From assembly GCF_902167145.1 (NCBI RefSeq), contig NC_050097.1, positions 169,972,923 to 170,036,922 on the forward strand: a stretch of DNA of 64,000 bases, read 5' to 3'. The notes beneath the pieces are model-generated. The model had not been told where the DNA came from, made no database searches, and was given only the letters and a program-made list of their open reading frames with translations. Numbering within the stretch: position 1 is the first letter of the stretch; each line of letters opens with the position of its first letter. Both the position numbers and the translations under genes were made by a program. Source of the DNA: Zea mays. Its lineage: Eukaryota > Streptophyta > Magnoliopsida > Poales > Poaceae. This document shows positions 36,102 through 46,583 of this stretch, in pieces.

Positions 36102-37374
36102 TGAAAGGGAAATGTGCCTTTGGGCCATTTCAAGTATATTTTGGTGATTAAGTGTCCAACACATATTAAGTGGGTTATTATATGCCAAATGATGAATGAA
36201 GTGCAAATCAACAAGAAGGTATGATTCTAGACTTAGTACATTAGTTTTTGTGTACTAATATATTTGTCTAAGTGCTACAATCAGAGAAAAGAAAAGAAAA
36301 GAAGAGAAGAACTTGGCTCGAAGCAGCCAAGACTCTGCTCAGTCTGGCACACCGGGCTGTCCGGTGGTGCACCGGACAGTGTCCGGTGCGCCAGGCTGGC
36401 TTCCGGCGAACTGGCTCCTCTCGGGAGTTTCTGGCGGCGTACGGCTATAATTCACCGGACTGTCCGGTGGTGCACCGGACTGTCCGGTGAGCCAACGGCC
36501 GCCAGCGCAACGGTCGGCCGCCAAATCCGTGGGCGACGCATGGCCCGCTCCAACGGTCGGCAAGGGGCACCGGACTGTCCGGTGTGCACCGGACAGTGTC
36601 TGGTGCGCCAACTTCCAGAGGACTACAACGGTCGGCTGCGCCAGGAATGGAAGGAAATCGCGCACCGGACATGAACAGTGGTTGTCCGGTGGTGCACCGG
36701 ACTGTCCGGTGCGCCATCCGACAGAAGGCAAGAATTGCCTTCCAAGAATGCCTCCAACGGCTCTTAGCTACCTTGGGGCTATAAAAGGGACCCCTAGGCG
36801 CATGGAGGAAGCATCCAAGCATTCTTTGATCATTCCTAAGCATCAAGACTCCATTCTCGCGCATTCGATTCTTTGAGATAGTGACTTGAGCTCCAATTGA
36901 ATAGAGAACTCCTTGAGTTGTGTTTTGAGCTTAAGTTGCGGCTTGTGTGCGTGATTGTGCTCTGGTTTTGAGTCTTATGTGTTGCTCTTCCCTCCCTTAC
37001 TTCCGTGCTTCTTTGTGATCATCAATTGTAAGGGCAAGAGGCTCCAAGTTGTGGAGATTCCTCGCAAACGGGAGAAAGTATAAGAAAGAAGAACACCGTG
37101 GTATTAAAGTTGATCATTGGATCACTTGAAAGGGGTTGAGTGCAACCCTCGTCCATTGGGACACCACAACATGGAAGTAGGCAAGTGTTATACTTGGCCG
37201 AACCACGAGATAACTCGCGTGTCTCTTGTGATTGCTTTTCCGTGTGATTATTGTGACTCACAAGAGCTTGATCTATAGCCACTTGATTTTATCATTCTAA
37301 CACTTAACCAAGTTTTGTGGCTATTAGTTGTTGAATTTTATAGGATCACCTATTCACCCCCCTAGGTGCTCTCA
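36102..37374 (+). repeat. 3' LTR of element G (1273 bp)
   Basis: Pairs with the 5' LTR; TATAAAAG at 36780-36787. It keeps several palindromic CCGGAC/GTCCGG motifs intact where the 5' LTR has T or A, and a few the other way round. Confidence 0.94.
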
Positions 37375-37379
37375 GGCAG
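37375..37379. repeat. Target site duplication of element G (right)
   Basis: GGCAG, pairing with 28439-28443. Confidence 0.9.
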
Positions 37380-38399
37380 AGGAAAACAACATGCCCAAGC
37401 AGGAAAGGAAATTGATGGATGAGAACAGATTCTTTCTCTATAATTGGGTGTGTGGGATCTGTGTGATGAACGCTAGGAACCGGGTTTACAAGGCGGTCCT
37501 CACCGGGCTGGACCACAGATGGCGCTAGAGACCGAGCTTACGTAGGCGAGCCTTATCGGACTAGATCACAGATAAATGCTCTCCTATTACAAAGGAAGAG
37601 TCCATTCTCAAGCTACCTTACAGATAGAAGATACAGGGCTGACCTATGTCGTGTGAGCACTACTTACCCTCAGACTCGAAGGGTAAGTAGTGGCCCATTC
37701 TGCCATGGCGATAGCCAATTGCAGCGCTTTGCGGAGGTCATCGGTGGCTACCTCAAACACCATGAGGCTTGGGCTACTGGTCAACGCAGCTTACTCTGAA
37801 CGCCATGGGCTTGTGTCATGGCCGATGAGTTGGGCCTTGGCGATGCGGAGCCTAGTAGCAGGCTGACGCAGTGGTCCATGCAGGTATTGGTGCTACTCCG
37901 CCCTTCAATTTCAAAAGGTAAGCATCAGTCAAGGCTGCATCTATGATGGTTGAGGATGGAGCTTGGTTGGAGGCGACAGTGGCTGGTCAGCGCGAGCCTT
38001 GGCCTCACCTTCGTAAGGGGCCCCTAAGGCGTGTGAGGGTGTCCCCACAGTCGGCGACCGCCTTGGGTGTGATGAGGTTGATGGGGGCATAGTCGTTGTT
38101 AACCCCATTTCTGCTTCGCTAGGGTGCCACTGTCCTTTAGACTCGAAGGGAAAGCAGCAGCCCATGTTGCTTTGGTGATAGCTAGAAGCGAAGCATGTTG
38201 GGGCCGACCATCGCTACCCCGAATGCCATGAGTTTGGACTACCGGTCGACACAACCTGCCCCGTACACCATGGGCTTGTGTTGTGGCCGACGAGTTGAGC
38301 CTTGGCGATGCGGAGCCTAACAGTAGGCCGATGCAGTGGACATCACAGGTCTTGGCGCTGTCGTGCCCTATAAACACCACCGATGCGAGTGGTGGGCCA
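37380..38399 (-). repeat. Element F remnant with diverged ~460-bp tandem repeats
   Basis: Two diverged units (for example CGATGCGGAGCCTA near 37840 and 38305; offset about 465 bp). A third partial unit lies beyond solo LTR S, near 42460-42560. On the minus strand the units contain coding-like pieces such as VFEVATDDLRKALQLAIA (near 37770-37700), but stops and indels break them. The array may be a decayed repeated ORF upstream of gag; I cannot name it. Confidence 0.45.
38395..38399. repeat. Target site duplication of solo LTR S (left)
   Basis: GGCCA, identical to 42438-42442. Confidence 0.8.
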
Positions 38400-41300
38400 T
38401 GTAACACCCCTGGTGTTACTAACACTAAAACTTGAGCATGACATCATGTGCATTAACATCTCATATTATTTGTTACACCTAGAATGCATTCACTAGGTAA
38501 AAAAATTCAAAGAAATTGGGATGATAGGGCTTGGTGTGCTATAAACCCTAGGGTAGGGTACTTAACCCTGAATTAGGACTTATGGGTGAAAGTGAAGCTT
38601 AAATGAGTAAAAATCTCATGAAACATGAGAAATGATCACAAGGTATCACATTTGATGGACTTTAGTGGCACCAAAACCCTAATGTGCCTAAAACCCTAAA
38701 AACAAACTTTAGAAACCCTAATTAAAACCCTAGGGGGTAGATGCAAATTTTGTGCACTTTTGGACCAAAGTGCAAATACCTAAGGTAATGGAACACCACA
38801 AATCATGTGTTTTTCACATTTGAGGATTTGCAAGTTAAATAGTGGGATTTGGACTTATTTGCAAAAAAGTACCCCATGAATCCCATATGTTTAAGTCTGA
38901 ATTCAGTTGAATGGGGTCAACTTTGGAGCTCTACATCTCAAAATTCTTGAGGATTTTGCTCTTGGTCAATATAGCAAACTTGTAGAGCTATGTAAGGAGA
39001 ACAAATTTGATTAAGTGAGTAAGTCCTAGTGCTACATGAAAGTGGGAGAAAATAGACCTGAAGTTGGTCTGTCAGTCGAGTGTAACTCTGAAACTGGACT
39101 GACAGGGAACTAGGACCAAGTTTGGGAGCTATTTTGAGTATGATTTAGTGAGAATTTAAGTATGGTTGCTATAGCAAGATTAAAGCTAGATTATAGGACA
39201 AGAACTTTGTTACAGAGGGATTAACGAGTTGCCACATAGAAATCGAAGATTAATGCTCTGCAAATTTCTCTGTCAGACAGACTGAATGGAGTTTTGATTG
39301 TACAGTAACTGAAGAAGATCTTTGGTGCATTGCACCTTGCCGCCGGTGACCCCCGCGCCTGGATTCGTGTCGGCGATGCGATCCGTGCCCGTTGGCGCAT
39401 GGATAACGCCTCGGTGTGAAAAGATCTTCACCGTAGATGAGATCGGGAGCTGGCCGCCGTACCCACTTGCCTTATCGCCGGTTCAGATATCCTCGCCGGA
39501 GTTTGCCGCCCGCCGCTCGGGTGCCATGTGCCTGAGAGGTTTAACACGTCGCAGTAAACCTGTGTTGCAAGCCCATCCATCGCCGGAGGCCTTGCCACGG
39601 TGACTGCCACGATAACCTACTCTGGTGAGTCTTCCCATTCTCCGGCCGCCAGCACGCCATTCCAAAATTAGGAGCCACCGCCCTTGGACACTATAAATTG
39701 AGCATACCACTAGCTCCGTTAGGTAATCACGAAGCCAGAGCAACCGCTCCTGCCTCCGATTAGCCACCATAGCTCTCTAATTCCTCTTTCCCCCAAATCG
39801 GTTTTCCGCACCCCGTGAACACCTCGTCGTGACCAGCCTTCTGCAGGTTAGTTCAAGCCTCCTTGATTAATGTTCTAGCCTCCCTCAAGTCCCCTGGTAC
39901 TCATAGACTCATTGGATTGAACTAGATCGCCCTGGATCACCAAGAACATGTCTATTTGTTCTCGGTTTTCGCCGTTGTCGTGGATAGAGTGTTCCCAACC
40001 TGGAATTGTGCAATTAGTTGAGGGATTCGTGTCGCCGGGGGTTGAATTAGGGGTCGAGCAAAGGAGGGGCCGAGCCGTTGCGTTTTCCGGTCGGGATAAG
40101 CTCGCCGGAGCCACTGCTCCACCGTCCATGGTCGGGGGTCTCACCTTGCGAAGAAATAGAAAGGGAGGGGCCTTAGTGCAGATGTCAGTGAGACAGGGAA
40201 ATAATGGAAAGGATTATTTACTGGTTTTTCAAACAGTCAGGGGCCTCTGTGCAAAGATTACACCGCAGGCGCGTGCGAGCGCGCGTTTCCCTGGACGTGG
40301 GCCGACTTGGGCCGGTTTCAACCCATTACTATTCATCTTTTTTCCCTTTTCTTTTTCTCCCAGACTTAGGAAATTCATAGGAAATTTTAGAAAAATTATA
40401 AAAATATGAGAACAATTTTGTTGAACTCCTAAATTTCTCTAGTATTTAATAAAAATAGTTCCAAGATTTTTAGTCCAAACCAGGAATTATTTAGTATTTA
40501 AGTAGGCCTAAACCTAGACTTTTGGAATTTTAGAAATTACTTGGTGACTCCAAAAATCATAAAACTTTTTGGATAAACTTAATTTATTAATTAGAACCCA
40601 TGGGTAAAGATTGACATGTTTTGGACATTGTTTGATCTCAAAACCTAAAACCCTAGCTCCTTAGAATAAATTGTCTAACCCTACTAAGGTGTTAACCTAG
40701 AAGACCCTTGTTTCCCTGGTACACTGTGAAGGAAAGTTGTATTCAAGATATAACTTGGTGTATCTCTACTATCATTGCATTTTCATAAGCATCACATGAG
40801 CATTCATGGTTATATATGGTTATGTATATAAAATGAGGAAGAAATAACTGTTGAAGAAGAAGAGACTACACCATCAGCTGAAAATCCACCTGCCGGGAAC
40901 TGCTTTTATTTTGATATCTGTGGAACAGAGCCCGACTCCCCTACAACACAAGGTAAGCCCTGGTGCATTTGCCACCTCCTTGCTGTTTTAAAATCTTTAT
41001 CGCCTTATATGATGCTTTAGGTGATAGGAGTTGTGTGCTAAACCATTTACATCATTTCCTTCCTTAGAATTGTTTACCATTCCTTGATTACCTGTTTTAT
41101 GAAAAGGTTTTCTGATGCTTAGTTTTGCTTTAAAAAAAGAAATGTTTTATTTTAAAAAAATGATGCTTCAAGTGGAATGGGATGATTTCAAAAATAAAAC
41201 TTGATGGTGGATCCATCATGGCCATGATGGGTTCAACATCAGAAAAGATATACCTCTGTCAGGTACCAAACTTTGGGTTTAAATGATAAAGCTGAGACCG

Positions 41301-42437
41301 GGCGGGTGACTTGTACGAGAAGAGAGTCTCGGTGTAGTGTCTCCGTCTGAGTCGACTAAGGACCGTGTCGATGTAGGCCTACTGACCGAGGACCCTTTAA
41401 CTGGTCACTTGCCTCGTCATGGGTAAGCTTTGCCTCAAGCAGACTAATACCAGAAAGGCCAACACGCAATGGGAGTGGAGAGATGGCGAGAGTAGTGTGT
41501 ACCCTCCGTGGCAAGAGGCTGGACGATGGTGTATCTGTGCTCTCGGTTGGCGTGAACCCGGTCTAGTCTTAAGAAACCCGGTGGCAAGTTGACATATGCA
41601 AGGGTTAAGTGCTACATATGTCGTGTGATTGGAGATCCTCAGCTGAGTATTAATCGATTCGGATCGCCGTTACTTCTCGTACATGAAGACTTGGTCACTG
41701 ACTTACACGTAGCAATCCAGTGAACTAATGGGATGATAAAAAGACGGCTAGTGCAGGTCAAGTGCTTGAACTAGGGTAAAAAGAACTCTAGTTACAGGTA
41801 ATGACTTAACTTTCTAATAAAACTGGATTTTAAGGATCCACTATTAGTAAGCATTTCTGCAAACAGAGTCTTTGATATTTGATCAGCCTTACCTTGACTC
41901 CCTCAAGCCAGCATATCCTTGAGAGTCTTTCCTTTTGACGGGTAAGACTTGCGAAAGTACACTTCGTACTCAGGGTTTTCGAACCCATGTTGTAGGTGAG
42001 GAAACAACAGACTTTTGTTGTTTTTGTTCTAAGGTGGTGCCCATGGAAGAACCTCAGCAGTGAAGTCGCGGGAGGATGTTGGCCTCCCACTTGAACAATA
42101 ATATACTTTTATGCTGGAGGGGTTTTTGCCTCCCAAGTCTGTAATAATAATAATAATAATAATACTTTATGCACTCGTACACCCTGGTTTTGTAATAACA
42201 ATAATACTCTTCCTCTATATTTGAAAGAATGTAAATTAAGTTATTGTAATTACTTCCGCTATTCTTTCCTCCGATGTGATGTAATATCTGCGTGACGGGT
42301 GAAGCACTCTTGGGCGAGGAAATAAGGATACAGTTACCGAACTTGTCGAGTGATTATGTGCATCTACAGGGTTCTCCAAGGTCCGTTGGACAAGGACAAC
42401 TGTAGGTGGGCCTAATAACTTAGGAGGTTTCATCACA
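38400..42437 (+). mobile_element. Element S: 4.0-kb solo LTR of a Del/Tekay-like element
   Basis: Begins TGTAACACCCCTGGTG and ends TTTCATCACA, with 5-bp direct repeats GGCCA on both sides. Its layout parallels the 4.36-kb LTRs of element C: AT-rich start, GC-rich promoter-like part with a TATAAA at 39692-39697, AT-rich part, then a GC-balanced end. No primer site, gag or pol is present. I read it as the product of recombination between the two LTRs of a complete insertion into element F. ORFs inside (for example 39948-40409) have no recognisable domain. Confidence 0.78.
42142..42165. repeat. AAT microsatellite
   Basis: About seven AAT units near the right end of solo LTR S. Confidence 0.85.
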
Positions 42438-42442
42438 GGCCA
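42438..42442. repeat. Target site duplication of solo LTR S (right)
   Basis: GGCCA, pairing with 38395-38399. Confidence 0.8.
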
Positions 42443-43226
42443 CCAGGGGGACCAACACGACCGTCGGCTACCACTGGCGAGGCCATGAACGGTGCCTTGC
42501 CTTTGTAAGGCCCTCGTGGCGTGTGTGGGTGCTCCCCACGGGCAAAAGGACACCTTTGTCATGATGAGGTTGACGAAGGCGTAGACCTTACTGGCTTATT
42601 TGTTGGGCCCCACCGGTATGGTTCGAGGCTAAGCACGCCACAGGGCCTAGCCGACAGCCAACGAGGACCACTTCATGTGCCAGAGGGGCAGGCATAGGTC
42701 AGCGCGGTAGACTGCGCAGGCCCTGGTGTGGCCCATGGTGCCCTACCAATGGATTTCAGGGAGGAGGCCATGTTTACGAAGGTGTAGCCCTTGTTATCAT
42801 GGCTTCCTAAAAATCCATTGGTATGTAGAAGAAGTCACCCCTGAGGTCGGGGGTGATGACTCCACATACTATGGAACATAGTGGTCGGCCGATGGGGTCA
42901 ACCTTGTTATTGCTTGGCTGCTCGCTGACGGCGACAACCCCGAATGCCATTGTACATGGCTAGAGGTCGACGAGGGTGACCTCGAGCGTAGTGGAGCCTG
43001 GCGGGGTGCTGACGGAAGCAACCTCAAACGCCATGGGTGAGACTCCTGCCGCCCTCGGCTTGACAGCAGTTACACGCATGTTAACGCGTTGCTTGAGATC
43101 GATGGCGAGCCAGTTGAAGCGCCACTTCTCCGCCTTGCGCCAAATGTCAATGAATTCGCACCGACCGAGCTTGCCAGTGGATAAGATGGATGTCATATCA
43201 ATCAGGGGTCAGGCTCTGGACCCTGA
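42443..43226 (-). pseudogene. Element F leader with decayed minus-strand coding sequence
   Basis: Lies just inside the putative 5' LTR of F. A minus-strand frame at 43196-42960 starts with MTSILSTGKLGRCEF and contains a phrase (MAFEVASVSTP) that returns in altered form further left. I see no known domain. Probably a decayed ORF between LTR and gag; weak call. Confidence 0.35.
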
Positions 43227-43247
43227 CCCCCTGTCTGGTGCGTCAAA
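43227..43247 (-). other. Decayed primer binding site of element F
   Basis: On the minus strand TTTGACGCACCAGACAGGGG follows the LTR end. It resembles the element H site (GTTGGCGCGCCAGGTAGGGG) except for changes that are mostly C-to-T or G-to-A. Confidence 0.45.
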
Positions 43248-44558
43248 TGTCGGAGGGGAAATGCTCTGGTCGAGTGGCGGAATGCATCCGCCTTTGTCCT
43301 CGGATGAGGAGGGGGGCTAGAGGTTCGCCTGACTGAATGGATGAATACAACAACACAAGGGTTTAGAGTAGTTTAGGCCACCAGAGCGTAATATCTTACA
43401 TCCACTATGAGTTGTATTGATTAAGAGCTTGAGTGTCGTGGGTCTGAATGTGAGCCCCATGTGTCGCAAGTTCCCTCCCTTTTATAGTCCAACGGGGGCA
43501 CGCTACAAGGGAGCTGGACCCTGACAGGTGGGCCCAGCCGTTACTATAATACAAGGTGTGAGGCGTCGAGTAGAGCTGACGGTGCTCGATCTTCAGGACG
43601 TGTATCTCCTCTTAGTTGTTGTGTGGGCTCTTGGGGTCCTACCCTCTTGCCTCGTCTAATCAGAACACATGTGTAGGCCTTGGTGTAGGTTGTGGCGTAG
43701 TCTGATATGTTGTCATGCGTATGGGTGTATGGGCGGTGTCGTCCTGTCTCCTCCCCCTCTCTCTTGATTCCTCGGTAACACACGAGGAACAATAGAGGTC
43801 ATAATGAAGGGCGCACAAGCGGTGCATTGAGTAAATGCTCTTGCCTTGGAAACGTGTGGGTAACAGTGATCCAATACGTTGCAGGCTGGGCGCGCCGCGT
43901 GCATTTAATGCGGGGGGTACACCACCTGCCACTGACGTGGGCAAGTGTGCATCCCGCCTGCCCCTAATGCTAGTGGGCCCTACATCAGAGGCTTACATTA
44001 GACACCGCTCGGTGGCTTACGTCAGGCACGCCCGGCCATGCGTCGGCACCGGACCTCTTCCTAGGCAAGGAGCAGTCTCGGGAACATGTGGTGACGCATC
44101 ACCCCCGGACCCTTCCTGATTGGGGACCTGAATCGTGATTGAGGGGGTCTAGGCCCAGCCATATTGGTCCGGACACGTAGTGGCACCGGAGCTCGCCTGG
44201 CTTGAGGCCCGGATAGCACACGCGAGGTGAACTGGTCTCACAACCAGAGAGTGCCCTTTCTCTAGGGTTGTGGGGCCCCTCCGGACCCATCTCCGAGGAT
44301 CCGATGGCCCCTTGTGGAGGTCCGGGTTCCACCCGCGGGAACCCAGACCTAAGGTTGAAATTGTCGATTTCTCCCTATATGGGACTCGTGGTGATGGTGG
44401 TCCAGCCTAGGAAACGAGCCCAGTTGGCCCGCGGCTTCAAATGGTGGGCCTTAGCCCTGAGTTGGGCTAGCCACCCGATAATCCCATGGCGATGGGCAGC
44501 CATAGGGGGTCTCGCCTTGACCAACAAGAGTGGGTACCCCATATTTAGTGTACTAACA
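43248..44558 (-). repeat. Putative 5' LTR of element F (about 1311 bp)
   Basis: On the minus strand it runs from TGTTAGTACACTAAATATGG to CCCCTCCGACA, with TG...CA ends. The flanking five bases do not match (TCAAA, GATAC), so it is not a solo LTR. The inner side carries the primer-site-like sequence. No second copy exists in the window, so the boundaries rest on the ends alone. Confidence 0.5.
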
Positions 44559-44590
44559 GATACTTTTCTAGCATGATGAGGGATGACAAC

Positions 44591-45210
44591 TGTAAGGAAA
44601 ATGGACCCTGGGCCATTTGGCTTAATAGATTTTGGTGTTTGATGATCAACATAACCTGTGAACTAATGTGTTTGCTAGTGTCTATGTTTGTAGTTCACAG
44701 GATGCTAAAAGTAACTTGGACCAAGTCATTGAGGAAAGCAACACCTCAAAGGAAGACATTGTGAAGAACAAGTAAAGTCCAAGAAGAGAAGAAGTGTTGC
44801 CACAGTCGGACTGTCCGGTGGCACACCGGACTGTCCGGTGCACCAGGAACAGTAGCCCTAACGGCTAGTTCCAGGTGGCACCATGGAGGGAAAACCACCG
44901 GACTGTCCAGTGTGAAGTCCGGACTTGCCCGTGCAAAAAAAAGCCTACGCGCCAACGATCACCTGCTCTGATAGATCCAACGTCTAGGCGCACCGGATAG
45001 GGGCACCGGACGGTCCGGTGCACCACAGAAAGCAGCAGCTTTCCTCCAACGGCTAGTTTTGTGTTGGGGGCTATAAATACACCCCCAACCGGCCATTTCC
45101 AAGTGTGGGAGCCCAAGAGACATACCAATGCATATAGTAGACATTCTCAAGTGCTCTTACACTGAAGCGTCTCGATCCTTTGGGACTCAAATGTGATACA
45201 ATTACTAGTC
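44591..45210 (+). repeat. Truncated copia LTR of a second family
   Basis: Starts TGTAAGGAAAATGGACCCTG, contains CACCGGACTGTCCGGTGC-type motifs (44820, 45003), a TATAAAT at 45072-45078 and GC-rich sequence before it, then loses recognisable structure near 45200. No primer site or matching LTR is visible. The sequence differs from the element B/G LTRs outside the short palindromes. Confidence 0.5.
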
Positions 45211-45633
45211 CCAGGAGGCTAGTAACCACATTCCTTATTTCAAATAGTACAGAGTTTGATTAAATGTTATTACAATACCAGGGTACAAGCTCGAGAGAGC
45301 TAGAATACAAAGCGCAGTAGAAGATACACTAGCCCAAGCCACAGGTAGAACTGGGTGCAGACACAGCCCCCCCCCCCCTCAATCAAGCATAGCAGAAAAG
45401 AAGTCTTCGGCAGCTGAAAAACATAAATAAATCTGGGTGAATACACTAGGTATTCTGCAAGCCCACCCCGCTCCCGTAAAGAGAAAGGGACCTATATCGT
45501 ACATGCTTTATATGGTGGAGTTTAAGTCACTCTTCTTTTTCTCAGAGAAAGGCAGTACTTTTAGGGTTTTTCCCAAGGAAATAGAAATAACACAATACTC
45601 AACCACCACTGACCTTCCTGCTCCCGTGGCATC
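45211..45633. other. Unassigned sequence left of element E
   Basis: No ORF or element end recognised; includes a C homopolymer at about 45368-45379. The bases GCATC (45629-45633) should be the left target duplication of element E, whose partner is off the window. Confidence 0.4.
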
Positions 45634-46276
45634 TGTTGGAGACTTGTTCTCAAATGCTATGAATTAAGAACAAGGCAACATAAAATGTTAAATATAAAAG
45701 CCCCTTCGTCTTTCGAAGCATTATTTCCCTCTGGATATAATGGATTTCGGACGAAGGTTATGAAGGTCACACCTTCATAATCATAATAAAAGATAAGAGA
45801 AATTTATACATAAAACACGGAAAATAACATGATTACTTTGAACATCATTATTAATTTATTCCTATTTATTTTGCTTATATAAACAACATATTACAAATGT
45901 ACCTTCGGCTTGAAGGAAAGTAAGGGTACAAGCGTGATGCTAATGCCAAGTCAGCATGAACAGTACGAGAGTACTGTTCATCTATTTATAGGCACGGGAC
46001 GCAGCCCGTGTAAAATTACATTAATGCCCTTTACATTTATCAATAACTCTATCGTAATTCTTCGAGGTCTAATTCGACTTTTCATCTTTAAGTCGGTTCC
46101 CCTTTCCTGCTGCCATGCCGAAGCTTTTCTACGCATAGCTTCGTGATTGTTTTAACCTTCGTCATGATCACCTTCGCATCTTACTCAAGCTTCGTCTTAC
46201 CTGTTCACATATTTCACTTGGAAAACATTGTCAAATTATGTTTTTGAGGACCTTCGGAAGCCGAAGGCCCCCAACA
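45634..46276 (-). repeat. 3' LTR of element E (643 bp)
   Basis: On the minus strand it begins TGTTGGGGGCCTTCGGC and ends GTCTCCAACA. Homologous to the LTR of element A in opposite orientation. Near its start lies the perfect inverted repeat CCTTCGG-AAG-CCGAAGG. Confidence 0.88.
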
Positions 46277-46288
46277 GTAGCCCCTCGC
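46277..46288 (-). other. Polypurine tract of element E
   Basis: GCGAGGGGCTAC on the minus strand, identical to the tract of element A and directly abutting the LTR. Confidence 0.65.
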
Positions 46289-46431
46289 AATATCAATTTG
46301 CTGTAATGATAAATTCATATTGCGATATGGACGAAGGCCTTAAGCCGAAGGTCCAAAAAAACACCTTCTCTTTGCTAGAATAGCAACAGTCTTTGACAAG
46401 CGGGACCCTCCAGTTTGCAACGCACTAGATG

Positions 46432-46439
46432 TATAAATA
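46432..46439 (+). promoter_or_regulatory. Putative TATA box of the element E antisense gene
   Basis: TATAAATA, 152 bp before the ATG at 46584; matches the site in element A. Confidence 0.6.
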
Positions 46440-46583
46440 AGATCCCATCACGAGTTTATTTGGCACGCTCTCTTGCCAACTGCTTTTACTCACCCAACTT
46501 TTAGCCTGCGCGCAACAACACTTGCTTGGCTTTTTAGATTTTTAAGCTTCGGTTTCGAGAGCACCTTCTCAGCATTTGCAAGG

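Larger units (their letters stand above)
28444..37374 (+). mobile_element. Element G: complete Opie/Ji-like copia element (8931 bp)
   Basis: Two LTRs (1268 and 1273 bp), TSD GGCAG, tRNA-iMet primer site, gag, pol and polypurine tract are present in order. The SIRE lineage is inferred from LTR ends, gag (MDPKGKGMVV) and the long noncoding 3' region. The family name is from recall of LTR sequence, not from a search. Over the first 0.6 kb the LTRs differ at about two dozen sites by eye, so it is older than element C. No env-like ORF is seen. Confidence 0.92.
27185..44558 (-). mobile_element. Element F: old minus-strand gypsy remnant (split by G and S)
   Basis: Pieces at 27185-28443, 37380-38399 and 42443-44558. 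The right end looks like a 5' LTR on the minus strand followed by a decayed primer site. The internal part carries diverged tandem repeats and fragments of minus-strand coding sequence, and no pol is recognisable. No left LTR is visible. Treating these pieces as one element is inference from shared repeat words across the two insertions. Confidence 0.5.

Noticed and set aside
39948..40409. 153-codon ORF in the solo LTR
   Set aside because: No domain, inside a solo LTR, and in the GC-rich part where chance ORFs are common.
43248..44558. This LTR as a second solo LTR
   Set aside because: Flanking five bases do not match (TCAAA and GATAC) and the inner side has a primer-site-like sequence, so it fits a 5' LTR of a larger remnant better.
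45634..46276. This LTR as a solo LTR
   Set aside because: It is followed by a polypurine tract and the antisense gene in the right order, so it is the 3' LTR of element E.
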